From: Streptomyces formicae
GTDB lineage: Bacteria; Actinomycetota; Actinomycetes; Streptomycetales; Streptomycetaceae
DNA: 64,000 bases
Assembly (NCBI RefSeq): GCF_002556545.1
Contig: NZ_CP022685.1
Location: forward strand, 4,380,001-4,444,000
Direction: 5' to 3'
Positions 32,744 through 39,977 of the stretch are shown here, piece after piece. The first letter of the stretch is position 1. Each line of letters opens with the position of its first letter. A program made the translations under genes and the position numbers. Below the pieces are notes generated by a model. The model saw nothing but the letters and a program-made list of their open reading frames with translations, was not told the origin of the DNA and made no database searches.

Positions 32744-32772
32744 GCACGTCCACCCCCGCAAAGGAGAAGTCC

Positions 32773-32943
32773 ATGAGTGAGAAGAACCGTGCCGTCTTCG
32801 ACTTCGGCGACGCCAACGTCACGTTCGGCGGGCCCATCGTGATGGGTGACCAGGTCGGTGTGTCCAGCGGCATCGTCCACGGCGACGTGGTCATGGGCGG
32901 CAGCGCGAACACCAGCGCCAGCGCCGACGACGACAGCGAGTAG
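32773..32943 (+). CDS. Small glycine-rich protein of the transfer operon
   Basis: The 56-residue protein starts at ATG 32773 with AAGGAG correctly spaced (32761-32766). The sequence EKNRAVFDFGDANVTFGGPI continues as VMGDQVGVSSGIVHGDVVMGG, with alternating hydrophobic and Gly/Asp positions that suggest a short beta-solenoid, and then an acidic tail. It is not a recognised enzyme. It lies in frame with the preceding frameshifted gene, but the strong ribosome site shows it is translated separately. Confidence 0.6.
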   Translation: MSEKNRAVFDFGDANVTFGGPIVMGDQVGVSSGIVHGDVVMGGSANTSASADDDSE

Positions 32944-32996
32944 GACCCGCCCCGCACCACCTCGTGCCCGCGCCCCCTTTGCTTCCTGGAGTCGTC

Positions 32997-33449
32997 ATGA
33001 TCGGAACGCTTATCGCGGTGCTCGGCACGCTCGCCGGTGCCGTCGTCGCCGGGTTCATGCAGTACCTGACCACCGCCCGCACCGCGCGGAAGGCCACCGC
33101 CGAACAGCGCAGGCAGGCCCTCGCGACCGCGATCCCGGCGCTGCTCGCCGCGCTGGCTGGCCACCGCGAACAGCAGTACCTGAAGCTCGTGGCCCGCCGT
33201 GAGGCGCAGGCTGAGACCGCCGAAGCGCGTCAGGCCCGCTACGCCGCCCGGACCGCCGTGACCAGCGCCATGGACACCCTGCACATGACCACCCAGGACG
33301 ACGTCCTCCTGGCGGCCGCGCAGGAAGCGGTCGATGCAGCCATGGCGCTCGGAGACGCAAGCGAGGGCGAGTTGGACGCGGCGGGCCTGCGGGCCCGTCA
33401 GGCCCACACCGCACTGCGCACCATCGGCGCTCGCTCCATCTACGCCTGA
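32997..33449 (+). CDS. Small membrane-anchored helical protein of the element
   Basis: The 150-residue protein starts at ATG 32997 behind CTGGAG. One N-terminal transmembrane helix is seen (IGTLIAVLGTLAGAVVAGFM), then a long Ala/Arg/Glu-rich helical region with coiled-coil character (ARKATAEQRRQALATAIPAL, REAQAETAEARQARYAA). There is no enzymatic motif. Position in the transfer cluster suggests a role in intramycelial spread (Spd-like) or replication, by inference only. A strong hairpin follows. Confidence 0.55.
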   Translation: MIGTLIAVLGTLAGAVVAGFMQYLTTARTARKATAEQRRQALATAIPALLAALAGHREQQYLKLVARREAQAETAEARQARYAARTAVTSAMDTLHMTTQDDVLLAAAQEAVDAAMALGDASEGELDAAGLRARQAHTALRTIGARSIYA

Positions 33450-33477
33450 CCGCCACACCCACCCACCACAACGGCGC

Positions 33478-33507
33478 GAGCCCCCGGAGGTGCAACTCCG
33501 GGGGCTC
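33478..33507 (+). terminator. Hairpin between transfer-operon genes
   Basis: A perfect 12-bp stem, GAGCCCCCGGAG with CTCCGGGGGCTC, has a 6-base loop and is followed by TGTTGG. It may end one transcript or attenuate the next gene, which starts 40 bases later. Confidence 0.65.
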
Positions 33508-33546
33508 TGTTGGGGCCGTTGCCACCTGCTAGGGAGAACACGACCC

Positions 33547-33810
33547 ATGAAGCACATCGTCACTGTTCAAGAGGCTGTTACGGCCTTCGCTCCGGATCTG
33601 GAGCCCACGGCCGCTGAGCTGGACGCGATCGAGCAGGAGATGCCCGTCATCCTGGCGGACGTCGAGCTGCTGGACGCGCAGATCCTCACGCTGGACCGCA
33701 CGCCGAACGAGCTGGACGAGCGACGTATCCGCCGTGCCCGCCGTAAGGCGCTGGCCGCCCGCGTGACGCTCGCCAACACCGCCGCCGTGAAGCCGGGGGT
33801 GGGCGCGTGA
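33547..33810 (+). CDS. DUF6284-family small helical protein
   Basis: The 87-residue protein begins MKHIVTVQEAVTAF and contains LEPTAAELDAIEQEMPVILAD and LDERRIRRARRKALAARVTLA. It matches, by recall, the DUF6284 proteins found widely in Streptomyces AICEs. It is helical with an acidic first half and basic second half. Its function is unknown. The next gene starts within its last codons (GTGA overlap at 33807), so it is coupled to the PycTM-like membrane protein. Confidence 0.72.
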   Translation: MKHIVTVQEAVTAFAPDLEPTAAELDAIEQEMPVILADVELLDAQILTLDRTPNELDERRIRRARRKALAARVTLANTAAVKPGVGA

Positions 33811-34262
33811 GTGCCACCGAGCAGAACCTTGCGGCCGCGCACGCCGAGGTGAAGGCGGAGATTGCGCGGACCGACGCCAAGACCAGTCTCCTGCTCGCGT
33901 TCGTGGGCGCGGTGCTGGCCGGGACGTGGACGGTTGCCAAGGACGCGTCCCTGTCGCTGCCCGTCCTCGTGGTGGGCGGCATCGGTACGGCGCTGTTGCT
34001 CGCTGCGGCGGGCCTGCTGCTGTCGTCGGTGCGCCCGAACCTGGGCGGTGCCCGCCCGGTCGGGTTCCCACGGTGGGCGACGCTGAGCGCCGAACAGATC
34101 ACCGCCGAACTGGCCGAGGACCACCGCGCGCAGCACATCGCGGACTTCTCTCGGATCGCGGTCATCAAGTTCACCGGCCTGAAGCGGGCGGTGGACCTGA
34201 CCCGCGCGGGCGGCGCGCTGCTCATCCTCGCCGCCCTGATCTCGGTGGGGGGTGCGCTGTGA
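33807..34262 (+). CDS. PycTM-like membrane protein (Pycsar effector family, DUF5706)
   Basis: The 151-residue protein has an N-terminal helix leading into KTSLLLAFVGAVLAGTWTV (helix 1, about 26-43), a second helix at 51-73 (LPVLVVGGIGTALLLAAAGLLL), a cytoplasmic segment with AEDHRAQHIADFSRIAVIKFTGLKRA, and a third helix at 133-150. This layout matches the Pycsar effector PycTM, which disrupts the membrane when activated by cyclic CMP or UMP. No nucleotide cyclase gene is in the element. It is coupled at both ends by 4-base overlaps, so it belongs to the transfer operon and may instead act in pore formation for spread. Confidence 0.65.
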   Translation: MSATEQNLAAAHAEVKAEIARTDAKTSLLLAFVGAVLAGTWTVAKDASLSLPVLVVGGIGTALLLAAAGLLLSSVRPNLGGARPVGFPRWATLSAEQITAELAEDHRAQHIADFSRIAVIKFTGLKRAVDLTRAGGALLILAALISVGGAL

Positions 34263-35152
34263 GGGCGAAGACGGTACTGCCCGCCGTCGCGATGACGGCG
34301 GTGTCCATGGTCCTCACCCTCGCCGTGGTGGTGATGTGGCTGGGAACGGCGGTGCCGTGGCTGGTCGCGCTGGTCGTCGGTGTGGGCATCGACGGGGGCT
34401 GGCTGGCCACCCTGGCTTACGAGCGCCGCCTGGCCGCGCAGGGCGACCACAACCGTGTGGTGACCGCCGTTGGCTGGGCCTTCGGTCTGCTCGCCTCCGG
34501 TGTCCTGGTGGCCCACGCGGTGAGCGCCGAGCACTCTGCCGGGGCGTGGCTGGCGGTGGCGTGGCTGCCGATCGCCGCGAAGGCGCTGTGGCTGGTGCAC
34601 GGGATGTGGGAGCGCACCGCGCTCACCCCCCACGCGCTGGACGCCATCCACGGCATTCAGCAGGAAGCACGCGACGAGGCGGCCGTGGCCCGCGCCCGAC
34701 TCCGGGCGGAAGCGGTCACGGAGGAGACCCGGTTGACGGCCGTGACGGCTGCCGGGGCCCGCCTCGCCCGCATCCAGGCCAAGACCGCCCGCACCCTGTC
34801 CAGCGCGTGGTCGACGCTGGAGAGCGCCCGCAAGGGCGAGGCCACCGGCAGGGCGCTGACCTGCGTGACGGCTCCCGTCACACCCGGCGTCACGGCCCGT
34901 TGGGAGTTGCCCGTGTGGGGTCCCAGCGAGCAGGTGCCCGCGCTGGAGACGGCCGCGCCCGCGCTCACGGATACGGCGCTTGACCAACTGGTCGAGGAGG
35001 AGATCCGCATCAGTGAGGATCCGGCCCTGTCCTACCGCGACATGGCCGCCCGCTTCCGGGCGTCCGGGCACTCCGCTTCCGAGGTCCGCCTTCGGGCCGC
35101 ATGGAAGCGCGTCACCTCCCCCACCCCTTCCGACTCCCCAAGGAGTGCTTGA
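34259..35152 (+). CDS. SpdB2-like membrane protein of conjugative spread
   Basis: The 297-residue protein starts at GTG 34259 within the previous stop (GTGA). Four hydrophobic helices lie in the first 120 residues (VAMTAVSMVLTLAVVVMWLG, WLVALVVGVGIDGGWLATLA, VGWAFGLLASGVLVAHAV, AWLAVAWLPIAAKALWLV). A long charged helical region follows, and the C-terminal segment LSYRDMAARFRASGHSASEV resembles a helix-turn-helix. Proteins of this arrangement are annotated SpdB in pSAM2-like elements and help plasmid DNA cross septa in the recipient mycelium. The link to spread is by family and context. Confidence 0.65.
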   Translation: MRAKTVLPAVAMTAVSMVLTLAVVVMWLGTAVPWLVALVVGVGIDGGWLATLAYERRLAAQGDHNRVVTAVGWAFGLLASGVLVAHAVSAEHSAGAWLAVAWLPIAAKALWLVHGMWERTALTPHALDAIHGIQQEARDEAAVARARLRAEAVTEETRLTAVTAAGARLARIQAKTARTLSSAWSTLESARKGEATGRALTCVTAPVTPGVTARWELPVWGPSEQVPALETAAPALTDTALDQLVEEEIRISEDPALSYRDMAARFRASGHSASEVRLRAAWKRVTSPTPSDSPRSA

Positions 35153-35153
35153 G

Positions 35154-35480
35154 ATGGGCACGCCCGATACGAACCGGATTGACCGCGAGATCCGCACCAC
35201 CAAGCGCAAGTTGGACGCTGCCCGCAAGCGTGAGATGTGGGCGCTGAACGGCCGTGAGCGCCGCGCCATCTTGTCCGCCGCCGCTGGCGGTTCGGTCAAG
35301 GTCGTGCGGCACAAGAGCACCGTCCGCGCGGAGGAGAAGGGCGCGGCGACGTGGGAGTCGGCCGCGATCCGCCTGGAGGCGGAGATCGGCGCGCTGGAGA
35401 TCGAGCGGGGCGAGGCCGTGAAGCGGGCCGCCGCTGAGAAGGCCGCGAAGAAGGCCGCGAAGTCGTCGGGTTGGTGGTGA
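35154..35480 (+). CDS. Small basic helical protein of the transfer operon
   Basis: The 108-residue protein starts at ATG 35154 behind AAGGAG (35140-35145). It is Lys/Arg/Ala-rich (REIRTTKRKLDAARKREM, AVKRAAAEKAAKKAAKSSGWW) and probably coiled-coil. No domain is recognised. Its stop lies 2 bases before the ATG of the second PRL2-8-type gene, and both end in aromatic WW, as does the shift-corrected copy 1. It could bind DNA through its basic helices, but this is a guess. Confidence 0.55.
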   Translation: MGTPDTNRIDREIRTTKRKLDAARKREMWALNGRERRAILSAAAGGSVKVVRHKSTVRAEEKGAATWESAAIRLEAEIGALEIERGEAVKRAAAEKAAKKAAKSSGWW

Positions 35481-35482
35481 CC

Positions 35483-35653
35483 ATGACCGTCAAACCGGCG
35501 CCTGCGGGTGAGTGTCCGCAGTGCTGGCAGCACGCGCACGACAAGAGCATCCACCGCCGCCTGAAGCCGCGTGAGGACTGCCCGCAGTGCGTGGACCACA
35601 TGAACAACGGCCACCCCTCCCTCGTGCCCAAGAAGCCGTCCCGCTGGTGGTAA
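35483..35653 (+). CDS. PRL2-8-type small zinc-ribbon protein, intact copy
   Basis: The 56-residue protein carries ECPQCWQHAHDKSIHRR then LKPREDCPQCVDHM, with two CPQC pairs likely to coordinate one zinc, and ends KKPSRWW. The start is ATG 35483; GTG 35477, overlapping the previous stop, is an alternative. It duplicates the copy at 32581. The name follows a gene of plasmid pRL2, as used in databases by recall. A short DNA- or protein-binding role in conjugation is plausible but unproven. Confidence 0.65.
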   Translation: MTVKPAPAGECPQCWQHAHDKSIHRRLKPREDCPQCVDHMNNGHPSLVPKKPSRWW

Positions 35654-35782
35654 CCCACCACCCGCCGACGCGCTGAGCCTCCCGCATTCCGCGCCTCTTC
35701 CCGGGGTGGCCGCCGCCTGCCGCGCGGCCACCCCGCACCCCACCGTTCCGCCCCTGCCAGGGGCAGTCAGGAGTCTGCCGTC

Positions 35783-37876
35783 ATGAGCGGCACCGTCGTT
35801 CACCTGCACAAAGACATCCCTGCGGCTTCCACCCCGGAGACGCCCGAGCTGCCGTTGTGGGTGCGCTCCGGACGTGCCGTGCGGAGCGCGGTCACGCACG
35901 AACGCACTCGTGAGGCGGGCCGGTTGGCCGTGCGCCACAGCATGTACGTGGTGGGCGGCACCCGGATCGTGGCCCGCCGCACCTGGGACGGGCGCACCGG
36001 AGCCCGCTACGAACGCCTGCTGCGCGCCGCTGAAGCGGCGGGCAACTACGAGGTGGCTCAGGAGTGGGAAGAGCGGCTTCAGCGCTTCCGGGAGGCCCGT
36101 CACCGCCGCCGCATGGACCTCCTCAAGTCCCCCGTGGACGTGGCCAAGGGCCTCGCGGTCGGCACCGGAGCGGGCATCGGCTCCCTCGTCGGGCTCGGGG
36201 TCGTGCTGGCCATCGCGAACGAGGACGTCACCGACGTACTCACCCCGTTGATGGCGGTCATCGAGTTCATCCGGCTGCTCGTCACGATCGTGTCCGTGGT
36301 GTGGGGTCCCGCGCTGCGGGTCGGGCCGTTGCTGGCGATGCTCGCGCTGTGGAGCGTGGGCCGCCACTCCCAGGCCGCCCCCACCTGGGCCCTGCCCGAG
36401 CGGGTCCGTAACGGCGAGGGCGAGCCCATCACCCCCTCGATCGTCGTCAAGGCGCTGCGGGACCTGGGGGTTCCGGCGCTGCGCAACGCCATCAAGGAGA
36501 TGGGCGACGCGGGGGCGGCGATGCTGGGTCCGATCCGGATCGCCGGATGCGGCGTGGAGGTCGACGTCACCCTCCCGTCCGGGGTCTCCACGGTGGAAGT
36601 GCAGCAGCGCCGCCGGAAGTTGGCGGAGAACCTCACCCGGCATGAGCACGAGGTGTTCATCACCCTGCCCGAAGCCGCCCGCACGGTGCGCCTGTGGATC
36701 GCCGACTCCGGCGCACTGGACGAGCCGATCGGTCCCTCCCCGCTGGTCACCGACGAGACGATGACCGCCGACTACACCAAGGGCCGCGCCCCCTGGGGAC
36801 AAGACCTGCGCGGCGACGCCGCCGCCCTGAGCCTGTACCAGCGGCACTTGCTCATCACGGGCCTGTCCAACCAGGGCAAGACCGTCGCCCTGAGGTCGTT
36901 GGCCCTGTGGCTGGCGCTGGACAAGTCGGTGCAGTTCCTCATGGGCGACCTCAAGGGCGTGGGCGACTGGGCCATGTTCGACGGGCTCGCCTCCACCCTG
37001 ATCCAGGGGCCGACCGACGAGCACGTCATCGAGGTCACCGAGATGGTCGAAGGCGCAGTCGACGAGATGAACCGCCGTATCCAGGCCCCGCCCGGCACCA
37101 CCTTTCCGCCGCTCATCGTGCTCGTGGATGAGGCGCAGGTGGCGTTCATGTGCCCGGCCAAGGACGACGAGAAGCGGCCCTACGGCGGGGCCAAGGCCAA
37201 CTCCCGCTACTTCATGGCCGTCCGCAAGATCCACAACCAGGGCCGTGCGGTGAACGTGCTGATGTGGCAGGGCACTCAGGACCCCACCAACGAGAACCTG
37301 CCCAAGCTGGTCCGCGAGGGCGCCCACACCCGCGCCTCCCTCGCGCTGGGCACCGAGTCGCAGGCCCGCATGGCGCTCGGAGACAAGGCTGTCGACGGCG
37401 GGGCCGCGCCGAACCTGCTGCGGCCGGGGCTGGACCGGGGAACCCTGGTCGTCGCCTCCGACGGCATCGACATCCCGGCCGGACAGTCGTCCATCACGGT
37501 GCGCACGCACTACATCAACGACGACGACGCCAAGGCCATCACCGAGCGGGCCAAGGCCCTGCGCGACAACGTCACCACCCTGCACGCCATCGACCGGGGT
37601 GAGCAGCGCGACCCGCTCCGTGACATCTTCTCCGTGCTCGGCGACGCGCCCCGCGTCCGCACCAAGGACGTCCTTGCCCGGCTCGCCTCGCTGAACGCGG
37701 ACACGTACGGGAAGTGGTCGTTCATCGACCTCAAGCGCGTTCTCGACGCCGATGGGGCGGAGCCGTACAAGTCCGATGGCGTGATGGTCGTCTCCCGCGA
37801 CAAGGTCGCCCGCGCCCTCGCCAACCGTCCCGACGAAGACGGCGACGGGGACGCTCCGCTTTCCGCGATCGGCTAG
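35783..37876 (+). CDS. TraB/TraSA-type FtsK-SpoIIIE DNA translocase
   Basis: The 697-residue protein starts at ATG 35783 behind CAGGAG. Residues about 116-193 hold three membrane helices. The motor domain has Walker A GLSNQGKTVALRSL near residue 362, Walker B PLIVLVDEAQVAF near 440, and the later AVRKIHNQGRAVNVLMWQGTQ. A C-terminal winged-helix-like region (about 630-680) resembles the gamma domain that recognises short DNA repeats. TraB hexamers pump double-stranded element DNA through the hyphal membrane after binding the clt locus. A repeat cluster that could be clt lies directly downstream. Confidence 0.9.
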   Translation: MSGTVVHLHKDIPAASTPETPELPLWVRSGRAVRSAVTHERTREAGRLAVRHSMYVVGGTRIVARRTWDGRTGARYERLLRAAEAAGNYEVAQEWEERLQRFREARHRRRMDLLKSPVDVAKGLAVGTGAGIGSLVGLGVVLAIANEDVTDVLTPLMAVIEFIRLLVTIVSVVWGPALRVGPLLAMLALWSVGRHSQAAPTWALPERVRNGEGEPITPSIVVKALRDLGVPALRNAIKEMGDAGAAMLGPIRIAGCGVEVDVTLPSGVSTVEVQQRRRKLAENLTRHEHEVFITLPEAARTVRLWIADSGALDEPIGPSPLVTDETMTADYTKGRAPWGQDLRGDAAALSLYQRHLLITGLSNQGKTVALRSLALWLALDKSVQFLMGDLKGVGDWAMFDGLASTLIQGPTDEHVIEVTEMVEGAVDEMNRRIQAPPGTTFPPLIVLVDEAQVAFMCPAKDDEKRPYGGAKANSRYFMAVRKIHNQGRAVNVLMWQGTQDPTNENLPKLVREGAHTRASLALGTESQARMALGDKAVDGGAAPNLLRPGLDRGTLVVASDGIDIPAGQSSITVRTHYINDDDAKAITERAKALRDNVTTLHAIDRGEQRDPLRDIFSVLGDAPRVRTKDVLARLASLNADTYGKWSFIDLKRVLDADGAEPYKSDGVMVVSRDKVARALANRPDEDGDGDAPLSAIG

Positions 37877-37900
37877 AGGGAGCCGCGCGCTGCCGGGTCA

Positions 37901-38001
37901 GGGAGGCAGGGAGAACTCCCTACCCGCCTCCCTGACCCGCCTCCCTCCCCCTGACCTGCGCAAACGATCAGCCAGGGAGGCAGGGAGGCGCCGCAGGTCA
38001 G
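37901..38001. repeat. Repeat cluster after the translocase gene, candidate clt locus
   Basis: GGGAGGCA occurs at 37901 and 37975 and GGGAGGCG at 37983. The reverse form GCCTCCCT is at 37926 and 37939, within two tandem CCCGCCTCCCT units 13 bp apart. A perfect 10-bp inverted repeat, CTGACCTGCG (37951-37960) and CGCAGGTCAG (37992-38001), flanks three of the units. Confidence 0.6.
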
Positions 38002-38079
38002 CCCCCTGAAACCCCCTCCACAGCGCCCCCGGAAGGGGGGTGCTCTACCTCCCTGGACACCGAGTTGAAGGGATTCCGC

Positions 38080-38532
38080 ATGTCTCCGGAACACCCCGCC
38101 CACGCACCCCTCGAACGGGCCCCGGACATCCACCAGCCCGCCCCCGTCACCGTGATCCAGGCCACGCCGCTCGTGCCGGTGCAGCCGTCCACGGTCGCGG
38201 CCGTGCAGTCCATCGTGCTGCCCGACGGCCGCATCGTCACCGGCTACGCGATCGAGCCCGCCAAGCCCGAACCGGTCGCCGTGAAACCGCCCGTTTCGCG
38301 GGTCGCGGTGAACGTCGCGCTCGGAGGCATCGGGTTCGGCGCGGTCTGCGGCGGGCTGCTCCTGCTCACGACGTTCATCACCGCGCTCGCCGCGCTCATC
38401 CAGCAGCTCATCATCCTCGCCGCTGTCATCTTCGGCGGGTGGATCGCTGTCCAGGTCCTCAGCGGTGGCCGTGGCGGCAACACGTTCAACATCCGCAAGG
38501 CCGTCTTCAAGCGCAACCACTTCCACGGCTAG
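38080..38532 (+). CDS. Small two-helix membrane protein, Spd-like
   Basis: The 150-residue protein starts at ATG 38080 behind GAAGGGA. The first 85 residues are soluble and Pro/Val-rich (APVTVIQATPLVPVQPSTVA). Two helices follow at about 92-115 (ALGGIGFGAVCGGLLLLTTF) and 118-138 (IQQLIILAAVIFGGWIAVQVL), then a short basic tail ending KRNHFHG. It sits after the translocase and repeat cluster and before the replication genes, the usual place of spread proteins. Its 3' end overlaps the convergent gene by 4 bases. Confidence 0.6.
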   Translation: MSPEHPAHAPLERAPDIHQPAPVTVIQATPLVPVQPSTVAAVQSIVLPDGRIVTGYAIEPAKPEPVAVKPPVSRVAVNVALGGIGFGAVCGGLLLLTTFITALAALIQQLIILAAVIFGGWIAVQVLSGGRGGNTFNIRKAVFKRNHFHG

Positions 38533-38990
38533 GGCTCGGAGCCGAGATCACATCTCATCGCGCGTCGCAGGGACGTATGAGCGTCCTTGTATGCCTGACG
38601 TAGACGCGTGTACTCCTCATCGTCACTGGTCACGCCTACTTCCACCGCCATGCACATGGCTCGCATGGCGTGGTGGGTATCGTCCGCCGCTTCCACCACG
38701 CTCAGCGGCGCCATGATCTGTATCTCGTACCTACGGCCCAGGCAGTGCTCATAGGCATCCCAAACCGCCTTGGCCCGTTCCGTCGGCGCCAGCTCGGTCG
38801 CCCGTGCCAGCCAACTGCACGTATGCCGCGTGCTGGACAAGACCGCCAGGTACGAGCCGTAGAGAACCCGCCTGTTCTCGATGTTCTGGTCGACGCGCTG
38901 CCGCTTCCAACGCCAGAACTCAAGCGCCCCTGCCGACAGCGTGGCGATAGCGCCACCCGCAACGGTGCTGATCAGCGCAGTCCACTCCAC
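38529..38990 (-). CDS. Membrane-anchored helical protein of unknown function
   Basis: The 153-residue protein is from GTG 38990, which has AGGGGG nine bases upstream; ATG 39023 would add 11 residues but lacks a ribosome site. One N-terminal membrane segment (WTALISTVAGGAIATLSAGALEF) is followed by a basic WRWKRQR and a helical domain with RRVLYGSYLAVLSSTRHTCSW and DDTHHAMRAMCMAVEVG. It is the only rightmost-half gene of the element read leftwards and may be cargo. The layout resembles the protein at 60706-61359 in this window, without clear sequence identity. Confidence 0.6.
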   Translation of the reverse strand: MEWTALISTVAGGAIATLSAGALEFWRWKRQRVDQNIENRRVLYGSYLAVLSSTRHTCSWLARATELAPTERAKAVWDAYEHCLGRRYEIQIMAPLSVVEAADDTHHAMRAMCMAVEVGVTSDDEEYTRLRQAYKDAHTSLRRAMRCDLGSEP

Positions 38991-39116
38991 CCGTTCCGCC
39001 CCCCTGGGGTCACACCAGCTCATCAACCAGCGAAACACGAGGGGCGGCCCCTCTCGGCAAAGAACGGGGCCGCCCTTGTCCACCAGCCACGAACTGACCC
39101 TGTGGAGGTCTCCAGC

Positions 39117-39974
39117 ATGACGCAACCGACCGACATCCGGCGAGAGCACCTGTCCACCGCTCTCGCCCTGGCATCCTCCGGCGTTCCGGTGTTGCCGCTG
39201 CGGGCGGGGAAGGTGCCGTTCGGCAACTGCCGGGCCTGCGCGGACAACGCGTGCGGCGGGCGGCCGAACATGAAGACCCCCGGCCCCTGCACCTGCCCTG
39301 CGCCCTGCCACGCCTGGGCCGCCGCGACCACCGACCCGGACGTCATCAACTCCCCTACGTGGGCGCGGGCGTGGCGGGACGCGGCGGCGGTCGCCTACCA
39401 CCCCGGTGGCGCCGATCTCACCGTCGTCGACCTCGACACCCCCGCCGCCGTCGCCTGGGCCGCTCGCACCCTGCCCGCCACCCAGACCGTGGCCAGCACG
39501 CGCGGGGAGCACTGGATCTACCAGGGCGCCATGCGCTCGGTGAACGGCGTCCGCGCTGGCATCGACATCAAGTCGACCATGTCCTACGCCCGTTGGCTCG
39601 GACCCGGCACCGGCACCCTCACCGCCCTGCCGGATGCCGTCCGTGCGCTCGCCGTGAAGACCGCCCCGATCCGGCCCGTGCCGCAGGTCATCACCGTGCC
39701 CGCACCGGCCCCGGGCGGGGTCTGCCCCCACCGCACGCCCGCCTACCTGGCCCGTGGCCTCGCCATGGCGGAGCAGCGCATCACCCAGGCCACCAGCGGC
39801 GTGCACAACGCCGTGTACCGCACCTTCCTCGCCGTGCTCTCCACCCACGGCCGGTGCGGCTGCCTCACCGACGTCCACGTCGGGCGCCTGTTCACCGCCG
39901 CGCAGACCAAGGGCGAGAGTGCCCGGCACTGCGCCGACGCGTGGACCAACGCCCGCACCGCACTGGGGATGTGA
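39117..39974 (+). CDS. Bifunctional DNA primase/polymerase (prim-pol), replication protein
   Basis: The 285-residue protein starts at ATG 39117 behind GTGGAGG. The prim-pol core has the metal-binding DLTVVDLD near residues 101-108 and the nucleotide-binding His in STRGEHWIYQG. A cysteine-rich segment (CRACADNACGG, CTCPAPC) in residues 41-65 probably binds zinc. With the following helicase it forms the RepPP-type replication module described for AICEs, used instead of RepSA. It is separated from the helicase gene by 3 bases. Confidence 0.87.
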   Translation: MTQPTDIRREHLSTALALASSGVPVLPLRAGKVPFGNCRACADNACGGRPNMKTPGPCTCPAPCHAWAAATTDPDVINSPTWARAWRDAAAVAYHPGGADLTVVDLDTPAAVAWAARTLPATQTVASTRGEHWIYQGAMRSVNGVRAGIDIKSTMSYARWLGPGTGTLTALPDAVRALAVKTAPIRPVPQVITVPAPAPGGVCPHRTPAYLARGLAMAEQRITQATSGVHNAVYRTFLAVLSTHGRCGCLTDVHVGRLFTAAQTKGESARHCADAWTNARTALGM

Positions 39975-39977
39975 GCC

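Noticed and set aside
32245..32943. One 232-residue protein covering the operator region, the first PRL2-8-type copy and the small Gly-rich protein
   Set aside because: The frame is fused only by a one-base shift in copy 1. AAGGAG before ATG 32773 and comparison with copy 2 show two separate genes.
33686..37585. A leftward open frame of about 1300 codons antisense to the transfer operon
   Set aside because: High G+C produces long antisense frames. The plus strand here encodes the translocase with Walker motifs and well-spaced ribosome sites.
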